Positions 51,462 through 59,511 are shown, counted from the stretch's first letter. The stretch is 64,000 bases of DNA from an uncultured Oscillospiraceae bacterium (GCA_910588495.1 CAJUPU010000010.1:1-64000); one strand, 5' to 3'. Numbers and translations: made by a program. Notes: generated by a model not told the origin, from the sequence alone.

Positions 51462-51471
51462 GGAGACGGCC

Positions 51472-52320
51472 ATGGAGATTTCAGCCAACGCCAAGATCAA
51501 CCTCACCCTGGACATCCTCCGCCGCCGGGAGGACGGCTACCACGAGCTGCAAATGGTGATGCAGGCCGTCTCCCTGGCGGACCAGCTCACCGTCGTCCCC
51601 GCCCGGGGGCCGGAGGGGACGGCGTCGGCCGACCTCCATTTCCTGCCCACCGGGGGGAAGAACCTGGCCCAGATGGCCGCCGCCGCCTTCCGCGCCGCCA
51701 CCGGGCTGGGGGGGCAGGTGGACGTGACCATCCAAAAGCGGGTGCCGGTGTGCGCCGGGCTGGCCGGGGGGAGCGCCGACGCCGCCGCCGTCCTCCGGGC
51801 CATGGACGAGCTCACCGGGGCGGGGCTGTCCCCGGTGGAGCTGGCCAAGATCGGGGAGGGGGTGGGCTCCGACGTGCCCTTCTGCGTGCTGGGGGGCACC
51901 GCCCTGGCCGAGGGCCGGGGGGAGCGCCTCACCCCCCTGCCCCCCCTGCCCCCCTGCCACATCACGATCTGCAAGCCCCCCTTCTCCATCTCCACCCCCC
52001 AGCTCTTCTCCCGGGTGAACGTGCGCAAGATCGTCCGCCGCCCCGACACCGCCGGGACCATCGCCGCCCTGGAGGCCGGGGATCTGGCCGGGGTGGCCCG
52101 GCGGATGTACAACGTGTTCGAGGACGTGCTGGAGCCCCGGCGCATGGCCGAGATCCGGGAGATCGAGTCGGCCCTCATCGACTGCGGGGCGCTGGGGGCG
52201 TCCATGTCGGGCAGCGGCCCGTCGGTGTTCGGGCTGTTCCAGGACCGGCGCCAGGCCCAGGACGCCTGTGAACGCCTCAAGAAGAGCTACCGGGACGTAT
52301 TTTTGTGCCAACCGGTATGA
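51472..52320 (+). CDS. ispE: 4-diphosphocytidyl-2-C-methyl-D-erythritol kinase
   Basis: GHMP kinase of the MEP isoprenoid pathway; 282 residues. NAKINLTLDILRRREDGYHEL at the start (key: KINLTLD, GYHEL), then KRVPVCAGLAGGSADAAAVLRAM with the ATP loop near residue 92, GSDVPFCVLGGTALAEGRGE, and the late GASMSGSGPSVFGLF. The start is ATG 51472 with AAGGAGA upstream. A terminator hairpin follows directly. Confidence 0.95.
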   Translation: MEISANAKINLTLDILRRREDGYHELQMVMQAVSLADQLTVVPARGPEGTASADLHFLPTGGKNLAQMAAAAFRAATGLGGQVDVTIQKRVPVCAGLAGGSADAAAVLRAMDELTGAGLSPVELAKIGEGVGSDVPFCVLGGTALAEGRGERLTPLPPLPPCHITICKPPFSISTPQLFSRVNVRKIVRRPDTAGTIAALEAGDLAGVARRMYNVFEDVLEPRRMAEIREIESALIDCGALGASMSGSGPSVFGLFQDRRQAQDACERLKKSYRDVFLCQPV

Positions 52321-52344
52321 TCTGCGAAAACACCGTCCATACTG
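52315..52344 (+). promoter_or_regulatory. Candidate sigma-F promoter for spoIIR
   Basis: GTATG (52315-52319), 15-bp spacer, GTCCATACTG (52335-52344). This fits the sigma-F/G pattern GYATA-N15-GGnnAnAnTR with one mismatch in each half. In Bacillus spoIIR is sigma-F dependent. Transcription would start near 52351. Confidence 0.55.
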
Positions 52345-52374
52345 TGGCCATACGCTACATAGGACGGTGTTTTT
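52327..52374 (+). terminator. Hairpin between ispE and spoIIR
   Basis: AAAACACCGTCC (52327-52338) pairs perfectly with GGACGGTGTTTT (52362-52373) and is followed by T and then the spoIIR ATG at 52376. It can end the ispE transcript. Its right arm contains the AGGA of the spoIIR ribosome-binding site. Confidence 0.78.
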
Positions 52375-52375
52375 C

Positions 52376-53002
52376 ATGACCTCTTCCATCTCTTCCAAAC
52401 TGCGGCTCTGGGAAGCCGCCCTGCTGCTGGCCTTCGGGATCGTCCTCACCGCCGGGGTGTGGGCCGGCGCCAGCGAGGCCGCCCTGGCCGACAGGGTGCT
52501 CCGCCTCCACGTGGTGGCCAACTCCGACTCCCAGGGGGACCAGGCCCGGAAGCTGCTGGTGCGGGACGCGGTGCTGGCCCGGGCGGACCAGCTCCTGGAG
52601 GGCGTGTCCGACCGCGCCGGGGCGGAGGCCGCCCTGGCCCCCCACCTGGACGAGCTGGCCCAGGCGGGGGCGGACGCCCTGGCCCGGACGGGCAACCGGG
52701 ACCGGGTGTCCGTCGCCCTGGCCGACCAGTGGTTCCCCACCAAGGAATACGACGGCTTCTCCCTGCCCGCCGGGCAGTACCGGGCGCTGAAGGTGACCAT
52801 CGGCGCGGGGGCGGGCCGCAACTGGTGGTGCGTGGTGTTCCCGCCCCTGTGCCTGGCCTCGGTGTCGGAGCAGAGCGTGGAGACGGCGGCCCAGGGGGCG
52901 CTGTCCCAGGACCAGGTGGCCCTGATCACCGGCCAGGACGGGGGCTATGTGCTGCGATTCCGGCTCATCGAGTGGTGGCAGGAGCTGCTGGGCGGCAGAT
53001 AA
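52376..53002 (+). CDS. spoIIR: Stage II sporulation protein R
   Basis: Forespore-secreted signalling protein that triggers SpoIIGA to process pro-sigma-E in the mother cell; 208 residues. An N-terminal signal/anchor segment (AALLLAFGIVLTAGVWAG) is followed by the family motif RLHVVANSDSQGDQARKLLVRDAVL near residue 40 (core HVVANSDS). NWWCVVFPPLCLA lies near residue 158. ATG 52376 is the first start after the hairpin; the frame is open upstream inside ispE by chance. A candidate sigma-F promoter precedes it. Confidence 0.93.
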   Translation: MTSSISSKLRLWEAALLLAFGIVLTAGVWAGASEAALADRVLRLHVVANSDSQGDQARKLLVRDAVLARADQLLEGVSDRAGAEAALAPHLDELAQAGADALARTGNRDRVSVALADQWFPTKEYDGFSLPAGQYRALKVTIGAGAGRNWWCVVFPPLCLASVSEQSVETAAQGALSQDQVALITGQDGGYVLRFRLIEWWQELLGGR

Positions 53003-53010
53003 ACGAAAAA

Positions 53011-53040
53011 GGGCCCGTCTGCGCGGCAGACGGGCCCTTC
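53011..53040. terminator. Bidirectional terminator between spoIIR and kinase-like gene
   Basis: GGGCCCGTCTGC pairs with GCAGACGGGCCC around a short GCG loop, with AAAAA on the left and TTCT on the right. Confidence 0.82.
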
Positions 53041-54108
53041 TCACAGCTCCAGCTGGTAGTCGCACCGGGCCTCCACCAGAAAGGCGGAGAAATACCGCTC
53101 CTCCAGGGGGATCCACCGCTCCCGGAACACCCGGGCCTGCTCCTCCCCCTCCCGGGCCAGGAGGCGCTCCATCTGGGTCTCCGGGTCCACCGTGAGGAAG
53201 GCCCGCAGGTCGTAGTGCTCCCACAGGGCCGGATGGCAGGAATAGGACCCCTCCACCAGCACCACCGGGCCGGGCCCCACCGCCACCGGCGCCCCCAGGG
53301 CCTGGGCGCGGCAGTCGAAGGGCCGGTACACCGGGGCCTCTCCCCGCTCCAGGGGGAGCAGCACTTCCTCCAGGAAGCGCTCATGGTCCACGTTGCCGCC
53401 GGGCCGCTCCAGCCGCTGGGGGGTGCGCTGCTCCGGCCGGAGGAAGAAGTGGTCCAGATGGACCACGCTCCACCCCCGCTCCCGGGCCAGCCGGGCCGAC
53501 AGGGTGGTCTTGCCCGAGGCGCACCGCCCGTCCAGGGCCACGACGGCCCGGCCCCGCCGGGCGGCCGCTCCCTCCGCCGCCCGGACCAGCAGGGGCAGGC
53601 AGACGGACCCCAGCGCCACCCGGTAGGCGGGGCGGTAGGCCCTCCGGTAGCCCTGGCTGTGGGACGCGGGGGGACAGCCCGCGCGGATGTAGGGCCCCAG
53701 GTAGTCCTCCAGGGCCTGGGCGGAGAAGCCGAAGGCCCCCTCCTCCGCCATCCGGCGCAGGAGCTCCAGCTTGCGCAGGAAGGCGTCCATCCCGCCCCGG
53801 CGCAGGGCCGCCGAGCGCCGGAAGTCCCGGTCCAGCGCCTCCAGGGGGTACTCCCCTTCGTCCACCGCCCCCAGCGCGATCCGCACCAGGCCATTGCCGA
53901 TGTCCTCCGCCAGGGGGGCGGCGGGGTCCCGGGGGACGGCGGCGTGCTCCGCGCGCAGCCGCTCCAGGCTCCGCTCCGGATCCGTCACCAGGTGCCCGCC
54001 GCCAAATTCATTTTGATAGACCAGCTTCACCCCGTCCTGGGGCTCCATGGCCGGATACCTGGCCCCGTGGGCGGCCAGCACCGCCCGCAGCTCCGCTTCC
54101 ACCGCCAT
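53041..54108 (-). CDS. P-loop kinase of the uridine kinase/pantothenate kinase superfamily with extra N-terminal domain
   Basis: 355 residues. The C-terminal half has a Walker A, ALDGRCASGKTTLSARLA, near residue 190, then VVHLDHFFLRPEQRT (substrate loop) and LVEGSYSCHP, the pattern of uridine-kinase-like enzymes. The N-terminal 180 residues (EPQDGVKLVYQNEFGGGHLV) form a separate domain I cannot name. It begins 18 bp after the ECF S-component gene on the same strand, so the two are almost certainly one operon. A kinase for the vitamin or nucleoside imported by that transporter is a fair inference. Confidence 0.72.
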   Translation of the reverse strand: MAVEAELRAVLAAHGARYPAMEPQDGVKLVYQNEFGGGHLVTDPERSLERLRAEHAAVPRDPAAPLAEDIGNGLVRIALGAVDEGEYPLEALDRDFRRSAALRRGGMDAFLRKLELLRRMAEEGAFGFSAQALEDYLGPYIRAGCPPASHSQGYRRAYRPAYRVALGSVCLPLLVRAAEGAAARRGRAVVALDGRCASGKTTLSARLARERGWSVVHLDHFFLRPEQRTPQRLERPGGNVDHERFLEEVLLPLERGEAPVYRPFDCRAQALGAPVAVGPGPVVLVEGSYSCHPALWEHYDLRAFLTVDPETQMERLLAREGEEQARVFRERWIPLEERYFSAFLVEARCDYQLEL

Positions 54109-54126
54109 CCCTCCCGGATCTCGTTT

Positions 54127-54690
54127 TCAGGCCGCGCCGCTCTGCGCCGCCCGGCCGGGGTAACGGGCCGGCACAAGCCCCGCCCGCATCAGCGCCAGCG
54201 CCAGGGCGGGCACCAGGAACAGGTGCAGGAGGATGCCCGGCAGGCCCTCCACCAGATAGGCCCCCGCCCACAGCGCCAGGGTGTAGGACTGCCCCTTGCC
54301 CAGCAGGAACAGCGTCCGGGCCGCGCCCCCCGCCACCCGGCCCACCAGCATGGCGGGCGCCATGGCGCAGTACAGGTCGGCGGCGGCGCTCCCGGTGCGG
54401 ACCAGCTTCATCAGCGCCCCGCACACCAGGCCGTAGACGCACAGCTCGGGGAGCATGTGGACCAGGGCGGCCGCCGGGGGCATACCGGTGAGCAGGCTGG
54501 ACAGCAGCGGCCCGGCCACGCCGCACACCGCGCCGTAGGACCAGCCGCACAGCAGCCCGCACAGCAGCACGGGGATGTGCATGGGGGAGAGCACGCTGGC
54601 CACCGGGCCCAGCATGTGGAAGGCGGGGGGGAGCGCCGCGCACAGGGCCACGCAGATGGCGCACAGGGCGATCTTCTTTACGGTTGACAT
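54127..54690 (-). CDS. ECF transporter S component, substrate unknown
   Basis: 187 residues, about six hydrophobic segments. LSPMHIPVLLCGLLCGWSYG, then GPLLSSLLTGMPPAAALVHMLPEL, and later PGILLHLFLVPALALAL, are typical of the integral-membrane substrate-binding (S) subunits of energy-coupling factor vitamin importers. The shared EcfA/T module must be encoded elsewhere. ATG 54690 has AGGAGG 7 bp upstream. A strong promoter and a leader of roughly 160 nt containing an intrinsic terminator precede it, suggesting regulation by the substrate. Confidence 0.85.
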   Translation of the reverse strand: MSTVKKIALCAICVALCAALPPAFHMLGPVASVLSPMHIPVLLCGLLCGWSYGAVCGVAGPLLSSLLTGMPPAAALVHMLPELCVYGLVCGALMKLVRTGSAAADLYCAMAPAMLVGRVAGGAARTLFLLGKGQSYTLALWAGAYLVEGLPGILLHLFLVPALALALMRAGLVPARYPGRAAQSGAA

Positions 54691-54730
54691 GGATCTACCT
54701 CCTAAGGTGTCTCGGCCCGGCCCGGACGCG

Positions 54731-54771
54731 CAAAAAGGTACGCCCTTCCCCTGGGGGGAAGCGCGTACCTT
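54731..54771 (-). terminator. Intrinsic terminator in the leader of the ECF S component
   Basis: On the minus strand AAGGTACGCGCTTCCCC pairs with GGGAAGGGCGTACC (one or two mismatches), followed by TTTTT. It sits about 40 nt before the RBS and about 80 nt after the start of the transcript, so it can act as an attenuator. Confidence 0.8.
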
Positions 54772-54859
54772 CCTGGTACACAGTACGGATCGCGGGGGAC
54801 GTGCCGGGGTCATGGGCGCTTCTGCGCCCCCAGGCGGCTTCATGCCGGCCGTTTTTCCC

Positions 54860-54888
54860 ATTGTACCGGAAACCGGGGCCGCTGTCAA
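54860..54888 (-). promoter_or_regulatory. Promoter of the ECF S component operon
   Basis: Minus strand perfect TTGACA (54883-54888), 17-bp spacer, TACAAT (54860-54865). It lies immediately after the stop of the upstream BlaR1-like gene. Confidence 0.8.
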
Positions 54889-54897
54889 GGGGGCGCG

Positions 54898-57303
54898 TCA
54901 GGACCGGGCGGCATGATACGCCTCCGCCTCCCACAACAGGTCCGCGAAGATGTGGGCGGCATAGACCATCTCCTCGCCGGTGAGCTCCAGGGTCTCCCCC
55001 TCCACCAGGGACTCAAAGTCCTTCTTCACCACTGCCTTGTCCTCCAGGTCCACCACGAAATGGACCAGGAAGCCGTTGACGGTGCCGCTTACCACCCGCT
55101 CGTCGTTGACGTTCATCACCAGCGACACGGTGCGGCGGTCCTCGTCCCCCCACATGAAGCTGCCCTCCACCTCTTTGCCCGCCAGCCGGGGGCAGAAAAA
55201 GGCGGGGTCGGTGGTGAAGTACACGCTGCCCTTGGAGGGGGAGGTGTTGAAGCTCCACTCCATGTAGCCGTCCCCCAGCCCGCCGATGCGCACGCTGCCG
55301 GAGCCGTTCCCCGAGCCGGGGGAGTATACCGGGGTGTACCGGACGGTCTCCATGGGCGGGGACGGGATGGGCCCGTCGTAGTTGTTGTAAAAATCCTCCG
55401 CGGCCGTCATGGTCTTGGCGGCGATCCGGGCCAGGAACACCGCCTCCTGGTCCGTGATGGACGCGGGGTACATCTTCACCGGGCCGGGCAGGGTGGTTTT
55501 CCCACCGCAGAGCTCCATGGACACCACCCGCCCCTGCTCCCCGGACAGGTCCACGGTGAACTCCCACCAGCCGCAAGGCATATAGCTGCTGAGATAGACC
55601 GACATTTGGGTGGACACGGCCACCTGGGTATGGGCCTTGTCCGCCCACCAGGCGGCCACGCTGGCCCCGCCCTGCTCAAACGTGTACTCCATGGTCAGCT
55701 CCCCGCCGGGGTGGGGACCGTACAGGGCGTCCGCCCCCTCCGGGGACCAAATGGCCCGGCTCAGCTCCCGGCCGTACACCCTGCCCGCCACCCGAAGGAA
55801 GGGACCGTTGTTCGCCTGGGCCATGGTGAAAGTCAGCTCGGTCCCGCTGTCGTCGGGGGCCGGGCGGGCGTTGGCGCAGAACTCCTCCGCCCCTCGGATG
55901 CACCGGGCGAAATAGGCCGCCAGCTCCTCCACCTCCTGGTCGGACAGGTGGGGGTCGTTCTCCTTCACCCCCAGCACCTGCCGCCGGACGATCGTCTGGG
56001 GTGGGTCCGCCAAAACGGTATAGCCCAGGGTCACCGGCCCGCTCTGCGTGGAATGCAGCTCCATCCGGACGGCGTTCCGGTCCTCGCCGGTCCAATCGGC
56101 CCCCCCGTAGACCTGCCAGCCGTTGCTCAATTCCAGCTCCCCGAAGGACAGCATCCCCAGGGGGGCCAGCTCCGACCGGCCCGGCGGATGCCAGTACATG
56201 CTCCCCGCCCTGCTGCCGTGGATGACCACATAGGCGCCGTCCTCGCTGTAGGAGAAGGTCAATCCGCTGCCCGGCCCGGAAAGATCCGGCTCGGGGCTGT
56301 CCGCCGGGCCGTCGGGGTCGGTGGCCAGGGCCGCCCCCAGCGCCAGCACTCCCACGAGGGCCAGCGGCGCCACCCAGAAGGCGGGCTTTTTGTAGTTCAG
56401 GACGTTTTTGATGCGGCTCTGAAAGCCTCTGCCGCCGAAGGCCAGGGGCCCCGCCGGGAGCCTTCCCCCTTGGGACAGCCGCAGCAGGGAGGTGGAGTAG
56501 TCCGCCCGCACGTCCCGGCCCATCCGCGCCAGCACCGCCTCGTCACAGGACATCTCCATGTCCCGCCCCGCCAGGTGGAAGGCCAGCCAAACCAATGGGT
56601 CGAACCAGTGGACCGACACCGCCAGCCAGGCCAGCGCCCGGGTGACGTGGTCACACCGCCGGATGTGGGTGCGCTCGTGGAGGAGGATGTAGTCCCGCTC
56701 CTCCCCGGCCAGGCCGGAGGGCAGGTAGATCACAGGCCGGAACACCCCCAGCACAAAGGGAGAGGGGATGTGGTCGGCCAGCCGGACCCGCTTCTCCCCC
56801 TCCAGGGGGACGGACCCCACCAGCCTCCGCCGGAGACGTAGCAGAGAGAACAGGCTGTATCCCAGCAGGGCGGCGGTCCCGGCCAGCCAGATGGCGGCGG
56901 GGACGGTGCGCCAGTCGGGCACGGGGCCCAGCTGGTCAACAGCGGGGGCAAGCCCCTCCTCCAGCGAGCCGCCCACCACGGCGGGCTGTCCCTGCTGGTA
57001 GGGGTGGTCCGCCAGAAAATCGTTCACCGGCCGGTCCACAGCAGGGATGCCGGTCTGGACCCAGATCACCTGGTCCGTGCCCCCACCCCGCCCGGCGGCG
57101 GCCACCATCTGGGCGGAGGGCAGGAGGCTGAAGGCGCTGTCCAGGGCAAAGGGGCACAGCAGGCGCAGCAGCACCACCGCCCACAGGGCGTAGGAGGAGA
57201 TCTTGGGCGCTCTGCGCAGGGCCAGCCGGGCCAGCAACACGAACAGGATGACGGCGGACCCGGTGAGGCTCATGCCCACCACGGTGAAAAACAGGTCCTC
57301 CAT
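54898..57303 (-). CDS. BlaR1/MecR1-type M56 membrane metallopeptidase with long C-terminal part
   Basis: 801 residues. Four N-terminal hydrophobic segments surround the M56 zinc-protease region: ILLHERTHIRRCDHVTR (HExxH-like HERTH) near residue 210, DMEMSCDEAVL near 247, and VFRPVIYLPSGL. A further transmembrane segment near residue 315 is followed by about 470 extracytoplasmic residues with no penicillin-binding sensor motif that I can see. It is likely to sense an external signal and inactivate the BlaI-like repressor whose gene lies 4 bp upstream. The inducer is unknown; it need not be a beta-lactam. Confidence 0.85.
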   Translation of the reverse strand: MEDLFFTVVGMSLTGSAVILFVLLARLALRRAPKISSYALWAVVLLRLLCPFALDSAFSLLPSAQMVAAAGRGGGTDQVIWVQTGIPAVDRPVNDFLADHPYQQGQPAVVGGSLEEGLAPAVDQLGPVPDWRTVPAAIWLAGTAALLGYSLFSLLRLRRRLVGSVPLEGEKRVRLADHIPSPFVLGVFRPVIYLPSGLAGEERDYILLHERTHIRRCDHVTRALAWLAVSVHWFDPLVWLAFHLAGRDMEMSCDEAVLARMGRDVRADYSTSLLRLSQGGRLPAGPLAFGGRGFQSRIKNVLNYKKPAFWVAPLALVGVLALGAALATDPDGPADSPEPDLSGPGSGLTFSYSEDGAYVVIHGSRAGSMYWHPPGRSELAPLGMLSFGELELSNGWQVYGGADWTGEDRNAVRMELHSTQSGPVTLGYTVLADPPQTIVRRQVLGVKENDPHLSDQEVEELAAYFARCIRGAEEFCANARPAPDDSGTELTFTMAQANNGPFLRVAGRVYGRELSRAIWSPEGADALYGPHPGGELTMEYTFEQGGASVAAWWADKAHTQVAVSTQMSVYLSSYMPCGWWEFTVDLSGEQGRVVSMELCGGKTTLPGPVKMYPASITDQEAVFLARIAAKTMTAAEDFYNNYDGPIPSPPMETVRYTPVYSPGSGNGSGSVRIGGLGDGYMEWSFNTSPSKGSVYFTTDPAFFCPRLAGKEVEGSFMWGDEDRRTVSLVMNVNDERVVSGTVNGFLVHFVVDLEDKAVVKKDFESLVEGETLELTGEEMVYAAHIFADLLWEAEAYHAARS

Positions 57304-57307
57304 CCCG

Positions 57308-57667
57308 CTACCCCCTGTTCTCGTCGATCAGCCGCCGGAGCTGCTCCACCTCCTCGGCGGACAGCTTTTTCCGGCTGGTGAAGGCGGCCAGGAACTTGGG
57401 CAGGGAGCCGCCGAAGGTCTCGTCCACGAACTCCCGGCTCTGGCGCCCGGCGAACTCCTCCCGGCCGATCAGGGCCGTCACCACCCCGCCCTCGTTCTGG
57501 AACAGCCTCCGGGCGCACAGCCGCCGCAGCACGGTGTAGGTGGTGGATTTCTTCCAGGACAGCTTCTCCCCGCACAGCTCCACCAGGCGGCTGGAGGGCA
57601 GGGGCTCGTTGTCCCAGATCAGGGCGGCGAAGGCGGATTCCACCTCGCCCAATCGATACTGTGCCAT
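57308..57667 (-). CDS. BlaI/MecI/CopY family transcriptional repressor
   Basis: 119 residues. The winged helix is seen in LGEVESAFAALIWDNEPLPSSRLVEL and KKSTTYTVLRRLCARRLFQNE (core: STTYTVLRRL), followed by a C-terminal dimerisation part with FVDETFGGSLPKFLAAF. It probably represses itself and the BlaR1-like gene until cleaved. Two TAC-N5-GTA-type sites lie in its promoter. It starts at ATG 57667. Confidence 0.9.
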   Translation of the reverse strand: MAQYRLGEVESAFAALIWDNEPLPSSRLVELCGEKLSWKKSTTYTVLRRLCARRLFQNEGGVVTALIGREEFAGRQSREFVDETFGGSLPKFLAAFTSRKKLSAEEVEQLRRLIDENRG

Positions 57668-57695
57668 GGCGATCGCTCCTTTGACAGAGTTGGTC

Positions 57696-57746
57696 TACTG
57701 CTTGTAGCCTACCCTTAGTTTACAGCAAGTAGACCAGCCTGTCAAG
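57696..57746 (-). promoter_or_regulatory. blaI promoter with two operator-like sites
   Basis: Minus strand TTGACA (57741-57746), 17-bp spacer, TAAACT (57718-57723). CTACTGCTTGTAG (57696-57708) lies downstream of the -10. TTACAGCAAGTAG (57721-57733) lies in the spacer over the -10. The two are in inverted orientation and resemble the TACAnnTGTA-like dyads bound by BlaI proteins. Confidence 0.72.
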
Positions 57747-57760
57747 GGGGGGACCGCGTT

Positions 57761-57808
57761 TTTTCCAAAACGGCCGGAGGACCGCCCAACGCGGTCCTCC
57801 GGCCGTTC
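57761..57808 (-). terminator. Terminator of the osmoprotectant transporter operon
   Basis: AACGGCCGGAGGACCGC pairs perfectly with GCGGTCCTCCGGCCGTT (17 bp). On the minus strand it is followed by TTGGAAAAAA. It lies directly after the ATPase stop. Confidence 0.85.
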
Positions 57809-57810
57809 TC

Positions 57811-58569
57811 TCAAGCTCTGATCTGGAATTCCCGGCTGCGGCACACCAGCGCCTCCACGAAGGGGGTGGCCGGGGCGTCCAGGATCCGGCTGGGCGGGGC
57901 GCACTGCTGGATCTCCCCCGCCTCCAGCACCAGGGTGCGGGTGCCCAGCTTCAGCGCCTCGCCGATGTCGTGGGTGACGAAGAACACGGTGATGCCGCTG
58001 GCCTGGTGGAGGGCGAGCAGCTCGTCCTGGAGCCGTCCCCGGGTGATCTCGTCCACCGCGCCGAAGGGCTCGTCCATGAGCAGGATCTCCGGCTCCGCCG
58101 CCAGCGCCCGGGCGATGCCCACCCGCTGGCGCTGCCCCCCGGACAGGGACCGGGGATAGCGGGCGGCCAGCTGGGGGTCCAGCCCCACCCGCACCAGCAG
58201 GGTCTGGGCCTTCTCCCGGCGCTCCCGCCCTGTCCAGCCGGGCAGGCCGGAGATGGACGGGACGTAGGCAATGTTCTTCTCCACCGTCATATGGGGGAAC
58301 AGCCCCACGCTCTGGATGGCGTAGCCGATGCCCCGGCGCAGGGCCACCGGGTCGGTCTGGGCCACGTCCCGCCCCTGGACCAGCACCCGGCCGGAGTCGG
58401 GAGACAGCAGGCCGTTCACCAGCCGCAGGGCGGTGGTCTTGCCGCAGCCCGACCGGCCGATGATGGTGAGGAACTCCCCGGGGGCCGCCTCCAGGGACAG
58501 GTCTTTCAGCACCATCTGCCCCCCGAAGGACTTGGACACCCCCTCGAAGCGGATGACCGGGTCAGCCAT
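57811..58569 (-). CDS. Osmoprotectant/glycine betaine ABC transporter ATPase
   Basis: 252 residues. The Walker A is IIGRSGCGKTTALRLVNG near residue 38, the Q-loop IGYAIQSVGLFPHM, the signature LSGGQRQRVGIARAL, the Walker B ILLMDEPFGAVDE, and the switch His in FVTHDIGEALKLG. AIQSVGLFPHMTV and the short chain without a CBS domain match OpuCA/OsmV-like ATPases. ATG 58569 overlaps the end of the binding-protein gene by 8 bp; AAGGGA precedes it. Confidence 0.9.
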   Translation of the reverse strand: MADPVIRFEGVSKSFGGQMVLKDLSLEAAPGEFLTIIGRSGCGKTTALRLVNGLLSPDSGRVLVQGRDVAQTDPVALRRGIGYAIQSVGLFPHMTVEKNIAYVPSISGLPGWTGRERREKAQTLLVRVGLDPQLAARYPRSLSGGQRQRVGIARALAAEPEILLMDEPFGAVDEITRGRLQDELLALHQASGITVFFVTHDIGEALKLGTRTLVLEAGEIQQCAPPSRILDAPATPFVEALVCRSREFQIRA

Positions 58570-59509
58570 CCAGCAATCCCTTCTCAACGAGGAAGTCCCG
58601 GGCCACGTCCTTCTCGTCCAGGCCCTCCACCTCCACCTTGTAATTGAGCCCGGCCATCTCCCCGTCGGACAAAGCCCCGTCCAGCTTCAGCAGGGCCTGC
58701 TCCAGGCCGGGGAACTTCTCCAGGGCGTCCTGCCGGACCACGGTGGAGCAGAAATAATTGACCTGCAAATTTTTGTCGTCCTCCAGGGCCACCACCTTGT
58801 TGTCCGGGTCGGCCAGCTGGGCGTCGGTGGTGTAGGCGTTGGTCACGTCGATGTCACCGGAGGCCAGGGCCTGATACTTCAGCCCGATGTCGATGTCCAC
58901 CACCTTGCCGAAGCTCAGGCCGTAGGCGCCGCACACCGCCGGGAAGCCGTCCGCCCGCTCCAGATAGTCCGGGTTGCCGCCGAAGGTGAGCTTGTCCGCC
59001 ACGGCGGCCAGATCGCTGGTCTTTTTCAGGCCGTACTGGTCGGCCACCTCTCCCCGGACGGCCACGGTGTAGGTGTTGTTGAAGCCGTACAGCCCCACCC
59101 AAGTCATGCCGAAGTTCTCCTGATACTCTTTTTGGAGCTGGGCGAGGATCTCATCGTCGCCTACGCTCCCGGCCTCGTGTTTGAGCACCATCACCCAGCC
59201 GCTGGAGGTGTACTCCGGGTACAGGTCGAACTCCCCCTTCTCCATGGCGGGGTGGATGTTGCTGGTGCCGCCGCCGATGCCCTTGGTGATCTGGGCCTCA
59301 TAGCCCGCGTCCTCCACCAGCAGGCCCAGGATCTCCCCCAGGATATACTGCTCCGTCATGGGCTTGGTGGCGATGCGCACCGTCCCGCCCGCAGGAGCGG
59401 CGGATCTCTCGGGCGGAGCGGAGGCGGCGCTTTCCCCGCCGCAGCCCGCCAGGCCCAGGGCCAAAGCGGCGGCAAAAGCCGCCGTCAGCGTTCGTTTCCA
59501 CGATCTCAT
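58562..59509 (-). CDS. Osmoprotectant ABC transporter substrate-binding lipoprotein
   Basis: 315 residues. A signal peptide ends in the lipobox LAGC. The mature part is an OpuAC/OsmF-like binding protein: IATKPMTEQYILGEILGLLVED (core: KPMTEQYILGE), GGGTSNIHPAMEKGEFDLYPEYTSSGW, and NTYTVAVR. Such proteins bind glycine betaine, choline or carnitine. ATG 59509 is chosen because the signal peptide begins there; the frame stays open upstream inside the permease gene by chance. Confidence 0.9.
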   Translation of the reverse strand: MRSWKRTLTAAFAAALALGLAGCGGESAASAPPERSAAPAGGTVRIATKPMTEQYILGEILGLLVEDAGYEAQITKGIGGGTSNIHPAMEKGEFDLYPEYTSSGWVMVLKHEAGSVGDDEILAQLQKEYQENFGMTWVGLYGFNNTYTVAVRGEVADQYGLKKTSDLAAVADKLTFGGNPDYLERADGFPAVCGAYGLSFGKVVDIDIGLKYQALASGDIDVTNAYTTDAQLADPDNKVVALEDDKNLQVNYFCSTVVRQDALEKFPGLEQALLKLDGALSDGEMAGLNYKVEVEGLDEKDVARDFLVEKGLLDG

Positions 59510-59511
59510 GT

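Noticed and set aside
54691..54860. T-box or ZTP riboswitch before the ECF S component
   Set aside because: AGGAAGGTACGCGC recalls the T-box sequence but lacks the needed UGGN, and the leader is too short. CCGCCTGG recalls the ZTP motif, but it sits at the 5' side without the partner helix. Left as an unclassified leader.
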